From positions 868,001 to 932,000 of the forward strand of contig CM016926.1 of assembly GCA_006247105.1 (NCBI GenBank): 64,000 bases of DNA, written 5' to 3'. Numbering within the stretch: the stretch's first letter is position 1; each line of letters starts with the position of its first letter. Shown here piece by piece: positions 8,951 to 17,331 of this stretch. The position numbers and the translations under genes are program-made. The DNA comes from Giardia muris (taxonomy: Eukaryota > Fornicata > Diplomonadida > Hexamitidae). The notes under the pieces are model-generated. The model worked only from the letters and a program-made list of their open reading frames with translations, had not been told where the DNA came from and ran no database searches.

Positions 8951-10924
8951 ATGACCACAGATCAGTTGCAAGTGATCGTCGACGGACTCAACGCACCACC
9001 ATTCGAGCGCAGGGTGACGCTCATCAGCGTTTCCGAGCAGCTCCACGACCCCGTTGCGGCGATCCAGTTACTGGCAGACGTCTCATACCAGGTCCGGCCC
9101 ATCCCTTTAGCTGAGGAGCAACCCGTCATGACTCCGATCAAGGTGACATCCGCGAACCTGGAACAGGCTGCCGGGACTTTATTGGACTTCACCCTTTGCC
9201 TCATCGATGGTGGGGAAACGCGTAGTGTTCCAGATCGTCAAGCATTTCAACAGGCAATGCTTCTTCCAGACTCCGTCGAGTTACGTTCCCTATTATGTGC
9301 AGCCCTCAAAGACCTTCCAGCGGCAAAGGAGACGATCTATGTGATGAAATATCGTGCCCCACCCCCAATTCCTACGACATATATCTCCGATTCACAGATT
9401 CAGTCGCTCCTGAGCCAGTTGCGTGAGGCACAAAGTAGGTTTAGTGAGGCATTGAACCAGAATAGGGAGAAACAGCAACAAATGGTTAGTCAAAGATTAG
9501 AACGTCTTGCCACCGATAAAACAACGTATATCGCGCGTCGTGATAAGCTCTTTGACCGCGTAAAGCATGCAAAGACCCTGAACGTCCCTGACGAAGCTGT
9601 ACGTCTAGCTAACCGTCGTAGGATCTCCCTTTCCGAGGTCGAGGACTTACGCGTCCAGGTCCAGAACCAGAACGATATCCGTAGGGCAACGTTACAGGCG
9701 GCTCAGGCCGTCGTCAACTCGGCGCGAGGTACGCCCGCCTCAATCCTTGAGGCGACCGAAGCAGAACATGTCCGACTCACTCAAGAGGTGGCTAGTCTCC
9801 CAATCGAGATCGCCGAGAAGGAGTCGTTGACGCAGTGCATCCGTTCAGAGCCTGGCCAGGAGACCATCGACGTCATGGAAAGCGAATTGGAGATGCTCCG
9901 GACCGATCTAGCAAAGTATCGGGAACTTGTTCAAGGAGTTGACGATGGTGGTGGTGATGATGACGGTGATGCCTCAAGACAGGAACAAACCGTATTTCTT
10001 CGTCAGCAGCTAGTCAAGCTTCGCAACCAACGTACCGCACTCGAGGCTCGCTTGGCCAAGGCTCACCAAGAAAGCGAACAACTGAATGCTGAGTTACTTC
10101 AACGCTGCCATGACGTGGATCTGTCTTCTCTTGTCGCTGGGCTCGATACCCTCGAATATATTCCCACTTTGCTCTTCAAAGATCTCCTCGCCAAGGGGAA
10201 GTCCTTAAAGCCGTTACATAAGCGCGCCGTCGATGAGCAACAAACCCTTCGTCGAGAGAGTGCCATTATTAGTCGGACACGTGACATTTTGGCGGCAATC
10301 CCAGACCTTCTTGATGGAGAGGAGGACGATAGAGCTGGACCCGCCGACCGCTCTTTACTTAATGTTCGAAACGCTGGGGAGGCACGTGCGGTCCTATCTG
10401 AGGTTACTGCGACCATCGAGGTGAAAAGACGCGAATACGCGAGCAGGTCATCTCAGCTGGCGACTCAACGACGACTTATCCAGCAACTGGAGGCGGAGCT
10501 TGAGACGGAGCGTCAACGAAGCCAAGCTCTTGAAGCCTCACGTGAGGGTGTGGTGTACAAACTGCACCAGGCTGTTCGTGCAGAAGAGGCCGAACAGGAG
10601 GATCTTATCTCTCGTGCGATGTGTGCAGAGCGGAACGCGGAGGCCCTTCGTTACGAGCTTGACAGGGCGGAGAATGCTCGGGAATTCGAGAGACTAAAGA
10701 GAGAGACTCTTGCCGAGTTGAACACGAGCACCACGGAGATCGTTGAGGCTCGAGCGGCCCAGCAGAACCTTAGGAACGAGCTTCCGAACCGCATGGCACA
10801 ACGGGCGATGTTCCGAGACTTGTGCGAATTGCTTGCCTTTCGGAAGAGGCTTGCCGAGGAGCGCCGTGCAGACCGCGATGCAGAGCAGAAGCTTGGGGCG
10901 AACCGTCTAACTAATGCTCTATAG
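8951..10924 (+). CDS. IFT81: Intraflagellar transport protein IFT81
   Basis: A 657-residue protein, close to the usual IFT81 length of about 670. Residues 1-125 match the N-terminal calponin-homology-like domain that binds tubulin: the opening TTDQLQVIVDGLNAPPFERR and the following LISVSEQL and IQLLADV align with the animal IFT81 start as I know it. From about 140 to the end it is almost all coiled coil, used in IFT-B to pair with IFT74. IFT-B moves tubulin and other cargo along the axoneme, matching Giardia's eight flagella. ATG at 8951 follows CCAAAATT. No other Giardia coiled-coil family has this N-terminal domain. Confidence 0.87.
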   Translation: MTTDQLQVIVDGLNAPPFERRVTLISVSEQLHDPVAAIQLLADVSYQVRPIPLAEEQPVMTPIKVTSANLEQAAGTLLDFTLCLIDGGETRSVPDRQAFQQAMLLPDSVELRSLLCAALKDLPAAKETIYVMKYRAPPPIPTTYISDSQIQSLLSQLREAQSRFSEALNQNREKQQQMVSQRLERLATDKTTYIARRDKLFDRVKHAKTLNVPDEAVRLANRRRISLSEVEDLRVQVQNQNDIRRATLQAAQAVVNSARGTPASILEATEAEHVRLTQEVASLPIEIAEKESLTQCIRSEPGQETIDVMESELEMLRTDLAKYRELVQGVDDGGGDDDGDASRQEQTVFLRQQLVKLRNQRTALEARLAKAHQESEQLNAELLQRCHDVDLSSLVAGLDTLEYIPTLLFKDLLAKGKSLKPLHKRAVDEQQTLRRESAIISRTRDILAAIPDLLDGEEDDRAGPADRSLLNVRNAGEARAVLSEVTATIEVKRREYASRSSQLATQRRLIQQLEAELETERQRSQALEASREGVVYKLHQAVRAEEAEQEDLISRAMCAERNAEALRYELDRAENAREFERLKRETLAELNTSTTEIVEARAAQQNLRNELPNRMAQRAMFRDLCELLAFRKRLAEERRADRDAEQKLGANRLTNAL

Positions 10925-11084
10925 TCCGTTTCCGATGGGATGTAGGGGATGGGCCATGTGCTAGCTTGAGAGACTGGTTCTCTTGAGCCATAGCGTCTTA
11001 GTTTCTCGGGCGTCGAAACGCCTCGTAAACGCCAGAATAACTCCGAAAACGTCAGGAGAGATGAAAAGCCAGTCCCAAAAAAGC

Positions 11085-11765
11085 ATGGAGTCTGTTGTTT
11101 GCCCCGATCGCCTCTATTTCCGCCCCTCCTCCTTCCCCACCGTTGTGAACGAGGTTCTCGCGAAGAGGGTCGTCATCGTCAGCCACGTCGAGCTGAGGAC
11201 CCAGAAGGAGTACGTCGCCCATCACCTCTGCAAGCGTGGGATCGAGGTCTACTTCGTCGACGTCCCAGATCGTAGCCCGACGAGGCCAACCCTCGAGCCT
11301 CTCCTAGAGATGATCGAGAAGGTGCGCCCTGAGACCCTCATCTGCGTTGGGTCTATCAATGCGTCGTTCTACTGCGCGGCAGCCATCTCATTCGCCCCGG
11401 GCCCGGACTTCATCTATGTCGCCTCGGATAACCAGCCGATCCCGACGATGCTCGGGATCTACAGGTACATGGGAAAGATCATCATCGACGAGAAGATCTG
11501 TCCGAACTTCGTCGTACTTGACTCGGTGATCACGGACATCTCCATCGACGCCATCCGCGCGACGACCAGCCTCGCGAAGAGTGACAGCACGGTGTTCGGC
11601 TGCTTCACAGGGACCGTCGTGGAGATCGCGAAGGAGCTTCTGGGGAACATCAAACCTAACTGTCCCGCGTGGCGCGAGCGCGCCACGAACCTCGCTGGGA
11701 CTCTGATGGTCTCCCGTCCCAACCGTGACCTCATCGTGAGGTATGTCAGAGCCGAGTGCAAGTAA
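11085..11765 (+). CDS. Small protein with iron-alcohol-dehydrogenase-like fold
   Basis: A 226-residue protein if the ATG at 11085 (after CCCAAAAAAGC) is used; an in-frame ATG at 11061 would give 234. The order of elements recalls the N-terminal nucleotide-binding half of Fe-ADH/dehydroquinate-synthase-like enzymes: a strand RVVIVSHVEL, helix, GIEVYFVDV, then ETLICVGSINASFYCAAAI where the family has VGGGS, then KIIIDEKICPNFVVLDSVITD where it has the PxxxILDPxLT turn. The metal-binding histidines and the C-terminal helical domain are absent and the GGGS glycines are replaced, so it is probably not an ordinary dehydrogenase. The family call is a pattern judgement; the function is unknown. Confidence 0.55.
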   Translation: MESVVCPDRLYFRPSSFPTVVNEVLAKRVVIVSHVELRTQKEYVAHHLCKRGIEVYFVDVPDRSPTRPTLEPLLEMIEKVRPETLICVGSINASFYCAAAISFAPGPDFIYVASDNQPIPTMLGIYRYMGKIIIDEKICPNFVVLDSVITDISIDAIRATTSLAKSDSTVFGCFTGTVVEIAKELLGNIKPNCPAWRERATNLAGTLMVSRPNRDLIVRYVRAECK

Positions 11766-11841
11766 GAAGGTCGAGAACTCCAGGAGGAGTGTGAATTCGC
11801 TGGGATGCTATATCAACCCTATATGGAGGATATGGGGAGGG

Positions 11842-12687
11842 TCAGGAGTTGTTATCGTTGAAGAGCCTTTGAAGGGTGGAACAACGTAGGGAAAGTGTAC
11901 GCATCTCTCCTTCGAAGCTACTGATCTTCTTCGAGAACTGTTGTAAGGAGTTCAGACTCTCGTACGTTAGGGCCGTGATTGTCCCAAGACTTCTCTCGGC
12001 ACTCTCGAGACGTGTAGTGACCAAGTTAGCATGTTTATCGAACTCCTCCTTATGCCAGAGGATCTCCTGTAGCCTCTGGACGGTGTCGTTCCCTAGTAAG
12101 TCCTCGAAGCCATTCAACATTGTTTCTGCAGAAGCCTCACGAAGCTCGATTTGTGAGAGTCGACGTCGACATTCAGCGATAGCCTTATCAGTCCTTGCGG
12201 TATTTTGCTTAATTTGCCCAAGGAGTTGAGCGTCATTCCTTCGAATCAATAGGCTCACCCGTTGAATGGTGGAGGACACTACTTCTTCAAGACAAGTTTC
12301 TCTGTGTCCTATTGATGGTAATGAGGTCCCAGATGAGAGTGGGTTTGGCCTCCCAACAACTAGGGGACAAAGGTCTTGTAATTGGAGATGTAGGACATCC
12401 TTGTGACAAGTATCATCAGCAGAAGGTGTGAATAACCTACACAGATCTGTGGTTTGAGCCGGTAAGTCACTTGCCTCTGAGATGACCCTGTAGGGTCCAA
12501 GCCGGAAATCCACAGGTGGGAGCCGTACAGGTTCCGACTTAGAACGCACAGTGACAACCCGAGTCGGTTGCGTCACGAAGGACCCATGTTGAGATGTTGG
12601 ACCCCGTTCTTCAAGCTGACGAAGAATGGCGCGATTATTAACCGCCTCCGGGCGCAACGACAAAACCCTGTTTGGTGCCACTTGCAT
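11842..12687 (-). CDS. Hypothetical coiled-coil protein
   Basis: A 281-residue protein. The N-terminal 150 residues look disordered and hold no motif I recognise. Residues about 155-281 are predicted coiled coil (for example QIELREASAETMLNGFEDLL and SFEGEMRTLSLRCSTLQRL). ATG at 12687 is only 35 bp from the divergent ATG of the ankyrin gene at 12723, so the two probably share one bidirectional promoter. Possible cytoskeletal component; no homologue named. Confidence 0.7.
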   Translation of the reverse strand: MQVAPNRVLSLRPEAVNNRAILRQLEERGPTSQHGSFVTQPTRVVTVRSKSEPVRLPPVDFRLGPYRVISEASDLPAQTTDLCRLFTPSADDTCHKDVLHLQLQDLCPLVVGRPNPLSSGTSLPSIGHRETCLEEVVSSTIQRVSLLIRRNDAQLLGQIKQNTARTDKAIAECRRRLSQIELREASAETMLNGFEDLLGNDTVQRLQEILWHKEEFDKHANLVTTRLESAERSLGTITALTYESLNSLQQFSKKISSFEGEMRTLSLRCSTLQRLFNDNNS

Positions 12688-12722
12688 CTATAACTGAGAG
12701 ATTCAGGATATTAAAAAAGTGG
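12688..12722. promoter_or_regulatory. Bidirectional promoter, 35 bp
   Basis: All sequence between two divergent start codons. It contains ATATTAAAAAAG on the plus-strand side and a short TATA-like stretch on the minus side. Giardia promoters are short A/T-rich initiators next to the ATG. Confidence 0.6.
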
Positions 12723-13571
12723 ATGGGAGGCTATGATAAGCTATCGGCCGCCGCAACCATTGGGAACGTCGAGTACATTCAAGGGCGCAAGTCCATCGCG
12801 AGGGAGCAACGCGACCCCGAGTCCTGGACCCCGTTGATGTTTGCTGCCTATTTTAATCAACTGGAAGCCGTTGAGGAATTGATTGAAGCTTTTTCAGGGA
12901 TGCAAACCCAGAGGGGTTCCACTGCCTTGATGCTTGCCATCTTTAATGGCGCAAGAGACTGTGCCTTAAGGCTTGCTGAGGTTGAGTCTGAGCGCGGGAA
13001 ACAGAATGCTCGTGGCGAGACCGCCCTCATGCTAGCCGTTACATTGGAAATGCTCGATGTCGCAGCGAAGCTGATGCCATACGAGAGAGACATTATTGAT
13101 AGCGATGGCCGTGACGTCCTTCAGTTCTCGAATGCTGATACTCATGAAGAAGTGACCCGTCTCTATGCCGACTTGAAGCCCGCCAACTCATTATCGATCC
13201 TCTCCTTCTCCCCTCCCTCTTTGGATGCGTCTCAAATCAGCACCGAACACTCGTCGGAGTTTCCAGCGAGTGTCGATACGTCGGCAACCTCCTCCTCTTT
13301 GAAATACATCGTAGACCTGTTGAATGGGAGAATTGGCACTTTCCGCGAACTGGAGAGGAGCGGACAATCCCTTGACCCCTCCATCTGCGATTCTGATGGT
13401 AGGTCCATCGAGGACATTGCGAAGGAGATGATGGCAGTCTGCAAGGACGAAGCGATTTCATCCAAGAAGAACATCGCCACATTGGTTCTTAGACTCTGCG
13501 ACCTGCACAGGCAGAAGGAGCCGAAGAAGTACGAGGAGAGTGATCTATCATCTCTAATAAAGAAGATCTAA
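12723..13571 (+). CDS. Short ankyrin-repeat protein
   Basis: A 282-residue protein. I chose ATG 12723 because it follows ATTAAAAAAGTGG and lies at the start of the ankyrin-like KLSAAATIGNVEYIQG segment; upstream in-frame codons have no ATG. Ankyrin repeats cover about 10-160 (SWTPLMFAAYF, GSTALMLAIF, GETALMLAV). The last 120 residues are a serine-rich linker and a helical tail without a known domain. Its 3' end overlaps the convergent ankyrin-RING gene by 18 bp (13554-13571). Confidence 0.85.
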   Translation: MGGYDKLSAAATIGNVEYIQGRKSIAREQRDPESWTPLMFAAYFNQLEAVEELIEAFSGMQTQRGSTALMLAIFNGARDCALRLAEVESERGKQNARGETALMLAVTLEMLDVAAKLMPYERDIIDSDGRDVLQFSNADTHEEVTRLYADLKPANSLSILSFSPPSLDASQISTEHSSEFPASVDTSATSSSLKYIVDLLNGRIGTFRELERSGQSLDPSICDSDGRSIEDIAKEMMAVCKDEAISSKKNIATLVLRLCDLHRQKEPKKYEESDLSSLIKKI

Positions 13572-16055
13572 GATCTCCTGTACCTCCTGCCGGCAAACGG
13601 GACAGTTACGACCAGTGACGCTGAGACAGGTGGCGCATAGAACTGCATGTCGACATGGAAGGAGGGCAACGCTCACTGGCTCGTCCATGCAGACGCAGCA
13701 GAAGTCATCATATAGCTCGTCGCCTCGCGGCGGTCGTGGTGCCTCCTCGAGGTTTGACACGCACTCATAGTAGTGTGAAACAAGGTCAATCGCATACTGG
13801 GTAACATCGGAATCGTCCCGGTCGAAAATGGAGAGGAGACATTCGGCAAGCTGATGAAGACCGCCATACCAGCTTCGGAGCACTGGGGTTTCGACAGCGT
13901 CGTAGAAAGGTGAATCTAAGACTTCCGTGTTATGGTTTCTCAACGCTTGTAGGTGTAGTCGATCGACCGGAGAAACGGTGGTACTCGTCTGGCGGCTCGA
14001 GCGGCGCCGCAGGAGTAACGCATCTGCCAACGCCGTAATCCGCGTATAGAGAAGCAAGAGGAAGCGGTGGTAAGCAGGAAAGAGGCTTGGAGGAGCATGG
14101 ATGACCGAGTAAACGACCAGACGTTCTCGTAGCCCCACCACTGTTGCGGTATGGGCTGCCACCGCGGCGTCAAGGTAGAATAAAGGCGAATGATGTTGAA
14201 AGTCTAAAAGGGTGCCTTCATCCCAAAGAGGGATCTTCTTGAGTTGTTTTGGCTGACAGAGAAGACAATGGATGAGGGCTGTTCGGCCTTGATGGTCACG
14301 AAGTCCTAGTTCAAGAGGAAGGAGGGTTAGAGCGATTTGCGTTAGCCCCTTTCGCACCGCATACATCAAAGCTGTCATCCCTTGGGCGTCTCGAGAACCG
14401 GCCTCGCAAAGAAGGACGTCAATAACCTCCTGATATTTATGATTAACAGCGTACATGAGGGCCGTTTGTCCCTGTGAGTCCACAAGACCAGTACATACCT
14501 CTGAAAGAGACCGAATTATGTCAACCGGCCTACGCCGTTCTATTGCCAACATCAAGGCACTTTTTCCACCACCAAACTGCATTGAAAGAGAGAGGCGTGC
14601 CTCATGGTGCGCCAGGGCCTTCAGGAGTGTCATATTGGACGAGTCTGTCAGGATAAAGAGCATGAGAGCCGTGTACCCACCCTTATCTTGCCAGCCAGCT
14701 TCCTTCTCGACCAAGGCCATGGCGATGGTGTCCAAGTCATTCCAGACAGCAAGCATAAGAGCCGTTCGCTTGTTCTTATCCGTCACTCCCCATTCCAAAT
14801 GTAAGAGGGAGTCCATACAACTGAGAATACGAGCGGCTTGGGAATTCGAAGGTGTACGGGTCACACTCTCGATGGCATGCATCAAGGTAGATTTGCCTTG
14901 AGCGTCTTGGGTTTTGATGTAACTGAGAGCTTGTATCATGCATCCATAATGGCCGCCACGAACGGCATATGTAAGAGGATTAAGAGTGGCGACCTCAGGA
15001 AGATAGGGGAATCGGCTCAGAAGTAAGCGGAGGGTATGTTCGGCTCCGGCACGGGCTGCATAATGGATGGAACGTAGCCCAGACTTATCAGCGAATAAGG
15101 GAGCTGCGGGGTTATCGTCAAGGATTGCTGAAAGGAGTTCAATGGAATTAAGCGATGAGGCGGCCATGCATAGTGTCACCCCATCCATATCCATCGAGTT
15201 TTTAATGGAGTCAGCGTGTAAGTGAGTGAACTTCTCCACGGCGATTGTATCCAGGTCAAAGGCAAGATCTATGAGGAGCTCAAGGATCTCAGTCTTCCAT
15301 CCTCTTTGTATGGCTAGCATCCACTCCATCGGAAGGATATCTCTTAAGGCCTCGCGACTACCAGTCACGAGAGCCGTCTTGAAGGCATACTCGCCATTAT
15401 CAAGACAAAGGTTAGCACTCTTTAACAAAGCTTTGGTACTAGATGCGTCCTTTAAACGGATGGCTAATAATAGGGCGTTATCACAAGAACGGCCATCGTT
15501 ATCGACCATGGGGGTACGCGCTGTGAACTCTAGATGTGTGACCGCCTCTATATTCCCTGTCATGACGGCGAACATCACTGGGGTCAAGCCAGCTGGTAAG
15601 GTGTAGAGAGGGTTTAAGACGGTCTTATCTGCCATCTCATTTGAGCATAGCATCGATTTCAACGGTATTGGGTGAGGTATCGCGTATTGGTGTTCAAAGG
15701 GAACCAAGGCCTCGATGGCCTTTGCATGCCCATGAAGAATGGCATACATGAGCGCGGTGAATCCCCTCTTATCCTTAATCCCGGACTCCTTGGGTGCAAG
15801 TGTTAGAACAACCGTTATTGAGTCCACGATGGCCGCATGCATTAACGCAGTCAATCCTTCTTGATCCGTTAGGCCTGCCTCACGAGAGGCAAGGATTCTG
15901 ACGGCATCGTCATCATTAAGCCGTGCGGCCAAGATAAGAGCCGTGAAGCCTTCGCGGTTGCGTGTACGCGAGAACCGAGGCAGATGGTGCTTCAAATCCT
16001 CATGGCGGCCACCCTGAACCGCCTTGAACCAAAGGATTTCGTTGGTATCAGCCAT
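13554..16055 (-). CDS. Ankyrin-repeat protein with C-terminal RING finger
   Basis: An 833-residue protein. Ankyrin repeats run from the N-terminus to about 620 (GFTALILAARL, GLTALMHAA, GMTALMYAV). The C-terminus, residues about 786-824, is a C3HC4 RING: CCVCMDE, then PCRHAVLCATC, then CPVC. Ankyrin-RING proteins are usually E3 ubiquitin ligases in which ankyrins choose the substrate. The same layout, broken by frameshifts, is seen in the pseudogene at 28704-29873. The start is ATG 16055 (a TTTTGGCGCGC stretch lies upstream). Ligase activity is inferred from the complete metal-ligand set. Confidence 0.9.
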   Translation of the reverse strand: MADTNEILWFKAVQGGRHEDLKHHLPRFSRTRNREGFTALILAARLNDDDAVRILASREAGLTDQEGLTALMHAAIVDSITVVLTLAPKESGIKDKRGFTALMYAILHGHAKAIEALVPFEHQYAIPHPIPLKSMLCSNEMADKTVLNPLYTLPAGLTPVMFAVMTGNIEAVTHLEFTARTPMVDNDGRSCDNALLLAIRLKDASSTKALLKSANLCLDNGEYAFKTALVTGSREALRDILPMEWMLAIQRGWKTEILELLIDLAFDLDTIAVEKFTHLHADSIKNSMDMDGVTLCMAASSLNSIELLSAILDDNPAAPLFADKSGLRSIHYAARAGAEHTLRLLLSRFPYLPEVATLNPLTYAVRGGHYGCMIQALSYIKTQDAQGKSTLMHAIESVTRTPSNSQAARILSCMDSLLHLEWGVTDKNKRTALMLAVWNDLDTIAMALVEKEAGWQDKGGYTALMLFILTDSSNMTLLKALAHHEARLSLSMQFGGGKSALMLAIERRRPVDIIRSLSEVCTGLVDSQGQTALMYAVNHKYQEVIDVLLCEAGSRDAQGMTALMYAVRKGLTQIALTLLPLELGLRDHQGRTALIHCLLCQPKQLKKIPLWDEGTLLDFQHHSPLFYLDAAVAAHTATVVGLRERLVVYSVIHAPPSLFPAYHRFLLLLYTRITALADALLLRRRSSRQTSTTVSPVDRLHLQALRNHNTEVLDSPFYDAVETPVLRSWYGGLHQLAECLLSIFDRDDSDVTQYAIDLVSHYYECVSNLEEAPRPPRGDELYDDFCCVCMDEPVSVALLPCRHAVLCATCLSVTGRNCPVCRQEVQEILDLLY

Positions 16056-16106
16056 CTATTTTGGCGCGCACAGATCTATGATATCTCATGATATAAAGGC
16101 TTGATA

Positions 16107-16118
16107 TTGAGTAGAAGA
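16107..16118 (-). other. Possible RNA 3'-end processing motif
   Basis: On the minus strand this reads TCTTCTACTCAA, matching 10 of 12 positions of the motif TCCTTTACTCAA reported at the 3' ends of Giardia noncoding RNAs and split introns. It lies in the 199-bp gap 16056-16254. If real, a noncoding RNA would end here with its body at about 16119-16250. Two mismatches make chance a fair explanation; no snoRNA or snRNA boxes were recognised. Confidence 0.25.
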
Positions 16119-16254
16119 GAGTTCAACTACAGACTCAACAATGTAGATCTCCTTCCCTTCTTCATGGTTCTTCTAAAGAACGCTTCATACGCCCCAGGAT
16201 CGAATCTCACAATATGCCGTTTACACCGTCAAGCACATGATATGGGAACAGTCC

Positions 16255-16746
16255 TTATGTGGCCGTTTCGCCCTCTTCTGATGACTCGGGGATTTCACAA
16301 GTCGGATTGGTTGAGACCGCTTCGAGGTTGAAGGCCGCAACCTGGGCGCTCAATTCGCGATAGTTGACCACCTCCTGATAGACCAAGCTTCCAAGCCGTA
16401 GAGCCCCTACCGCCGCCAACGCAAGGTTCGGAAGGCATAAGAAGAGCAGGGCACGTTCATGTAGCCCGCTAACATACACCTCGGCCAGCCCCTCCGCCCG
16501 CGCGTCTCTGATCACCAAAAGCGTGTCGATCTGCTCATAGAACAACGCGATCAGTGCAGACCCCAAGGTCTCCAAAGCCAACACCCAAACGTTATGCGAG
16601 AAGGCTATGGCGACACTTGCGGTGAAGAACCAGCCGAGGGAGAGGCTAAGGAAGACCCGGTCCTCGATGAAGTCGCTCCATGAGAGGTGTCGGACCAGTT
16701 CCAAAATTGAAACTGAACAGTCATCAGCCGTTGCATTCCGATCCAT
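16255..16746 (-). CDS. Hypothetical small membrane protein
   Basis: A 163-residue protein. Hydrophobic segments at about 35-60 (SLSLGWFFTASVAIAFSHNV), 62-80 (ETLGSALIALFYEQI) and 105-125 (ALLFLCLPNLALAAVGALRL) suggest two to four membrane spans or a hairpin; no signal peptide. The ends are charged and soluble. ATG 16746 follows a short A-run (CTCAAAAAATGG). No family recognised. Confidence 0.7.
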   Translation of the reverse strand: MDRNATADDCSVSILELVRHLSWSDFIEDRVFLSLSLGWFFTASVAIAFSHNVWVLALETLGSALIALFYEQIDTLLVIRDARAEGLAEVYVSGLHERALLFLCLPNLALAAVGALRLGSLVYQEVVNYRELSAQVAAFNLEAVSTNPTCEIPESSEEGETAT

Positions 16747-16814
16747 TTTTTGAGCGGTACCACTTCATTTCTCTTCACCCCTCAACCTTGAGACGTATCG
16801 GAGGAGACATGCCC

Positions 16815-17306
16815 TCACTCCGGAGGCAATAGTCCCACTTGCCGAAGCTGATGTCTTAAATCGATATTTTCCTCCCGCAATTTCCCTACTCTTATCTCTG
16901 TCTCCTCTGACAAGGAACGAATCTCTGACCCAATGGCCTGGCGCTCATGAATGACCTCATCCAAGGTGTCCTGTAGCTTCAAAACGATTGGTGCCTCATC
17001 AATTGCAACCGCCGTCTCGAGCTTAGGTCCTCTCTCAATGATCACTTGTCCAGATAACGTTTGAGTCAGGCTAGCAAACCACCTCTGTGCAAGGCCCGGA
17101 AGCTCGCGGCTGAAATAGCGACGGATCTTACGGAGCTCACGTGAATTGGGACGTAGCCTTGGAGCCATGGGCCCAAGGGCGTTCTTTGTACGGTAGTGGG
17201 TTAGGGTATTCCGCACGAGCATGTAGACGACATAGTGGATGTCCCAGACGAGGAACGAGTCCTGCGCGCAATGGCACGTGCAGGTCGGGGCTCGTGGAGA
17301 TGTCAT
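16815..17306 (-). CDS. Hypothetical protein with C-terminal coiled coil
   Basis: A 163-residue protein using ATG 17306, chosen because an upstream in-frame ATG (17378) would overlap the divergent ankyrin gene while 17306 follows an AT-rich initiator. A cysteine-containing N-terminus (CTCHCAQ) and a helical middle lead into a coiled coil at about 100-155 (HERQAIGSEIRSLSEETE). It shares a 25-bp promoter gap with the ankyrin gene at 17332. No homologue recognised. Confidence 0.65.
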   Translation of the reverse strand: MTSPRAPTCTCHCAQDSFLVWDIHYVVYMLVRNTLTHYRTKNALGPMAPRLRPNSRELRKIRRYFSRELPGLAQRWFASLTQTLSGQVIIERGPKLETAVAIDEAPIVLKLQDTLDEVIHERQAIGSEIRSLSEETEIRVGKLREENIDLRHQLRQVGLLPPE

Positions 17307-17331
17307 AATCCTCTTCAAAAATTCAGCTGAA
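17307..17331. promoter_or_regulatory. Bidirectional promoter, 25 bp
   Basis: The complete space between two divergent ATGs, holding AATCCTCTTCAAAAATTCAG. The central CAAAAATT block is A-rich on one strand and T-rich on the other and could serve both initiators. Confidence 0.6.

Noticed and set aside
17239..17331. Upstream extension of the ankyrin gene
   Set aside because: Would overlap the divergent gene starting at 17306; the MPTSTLWFAAAV start fits the family.
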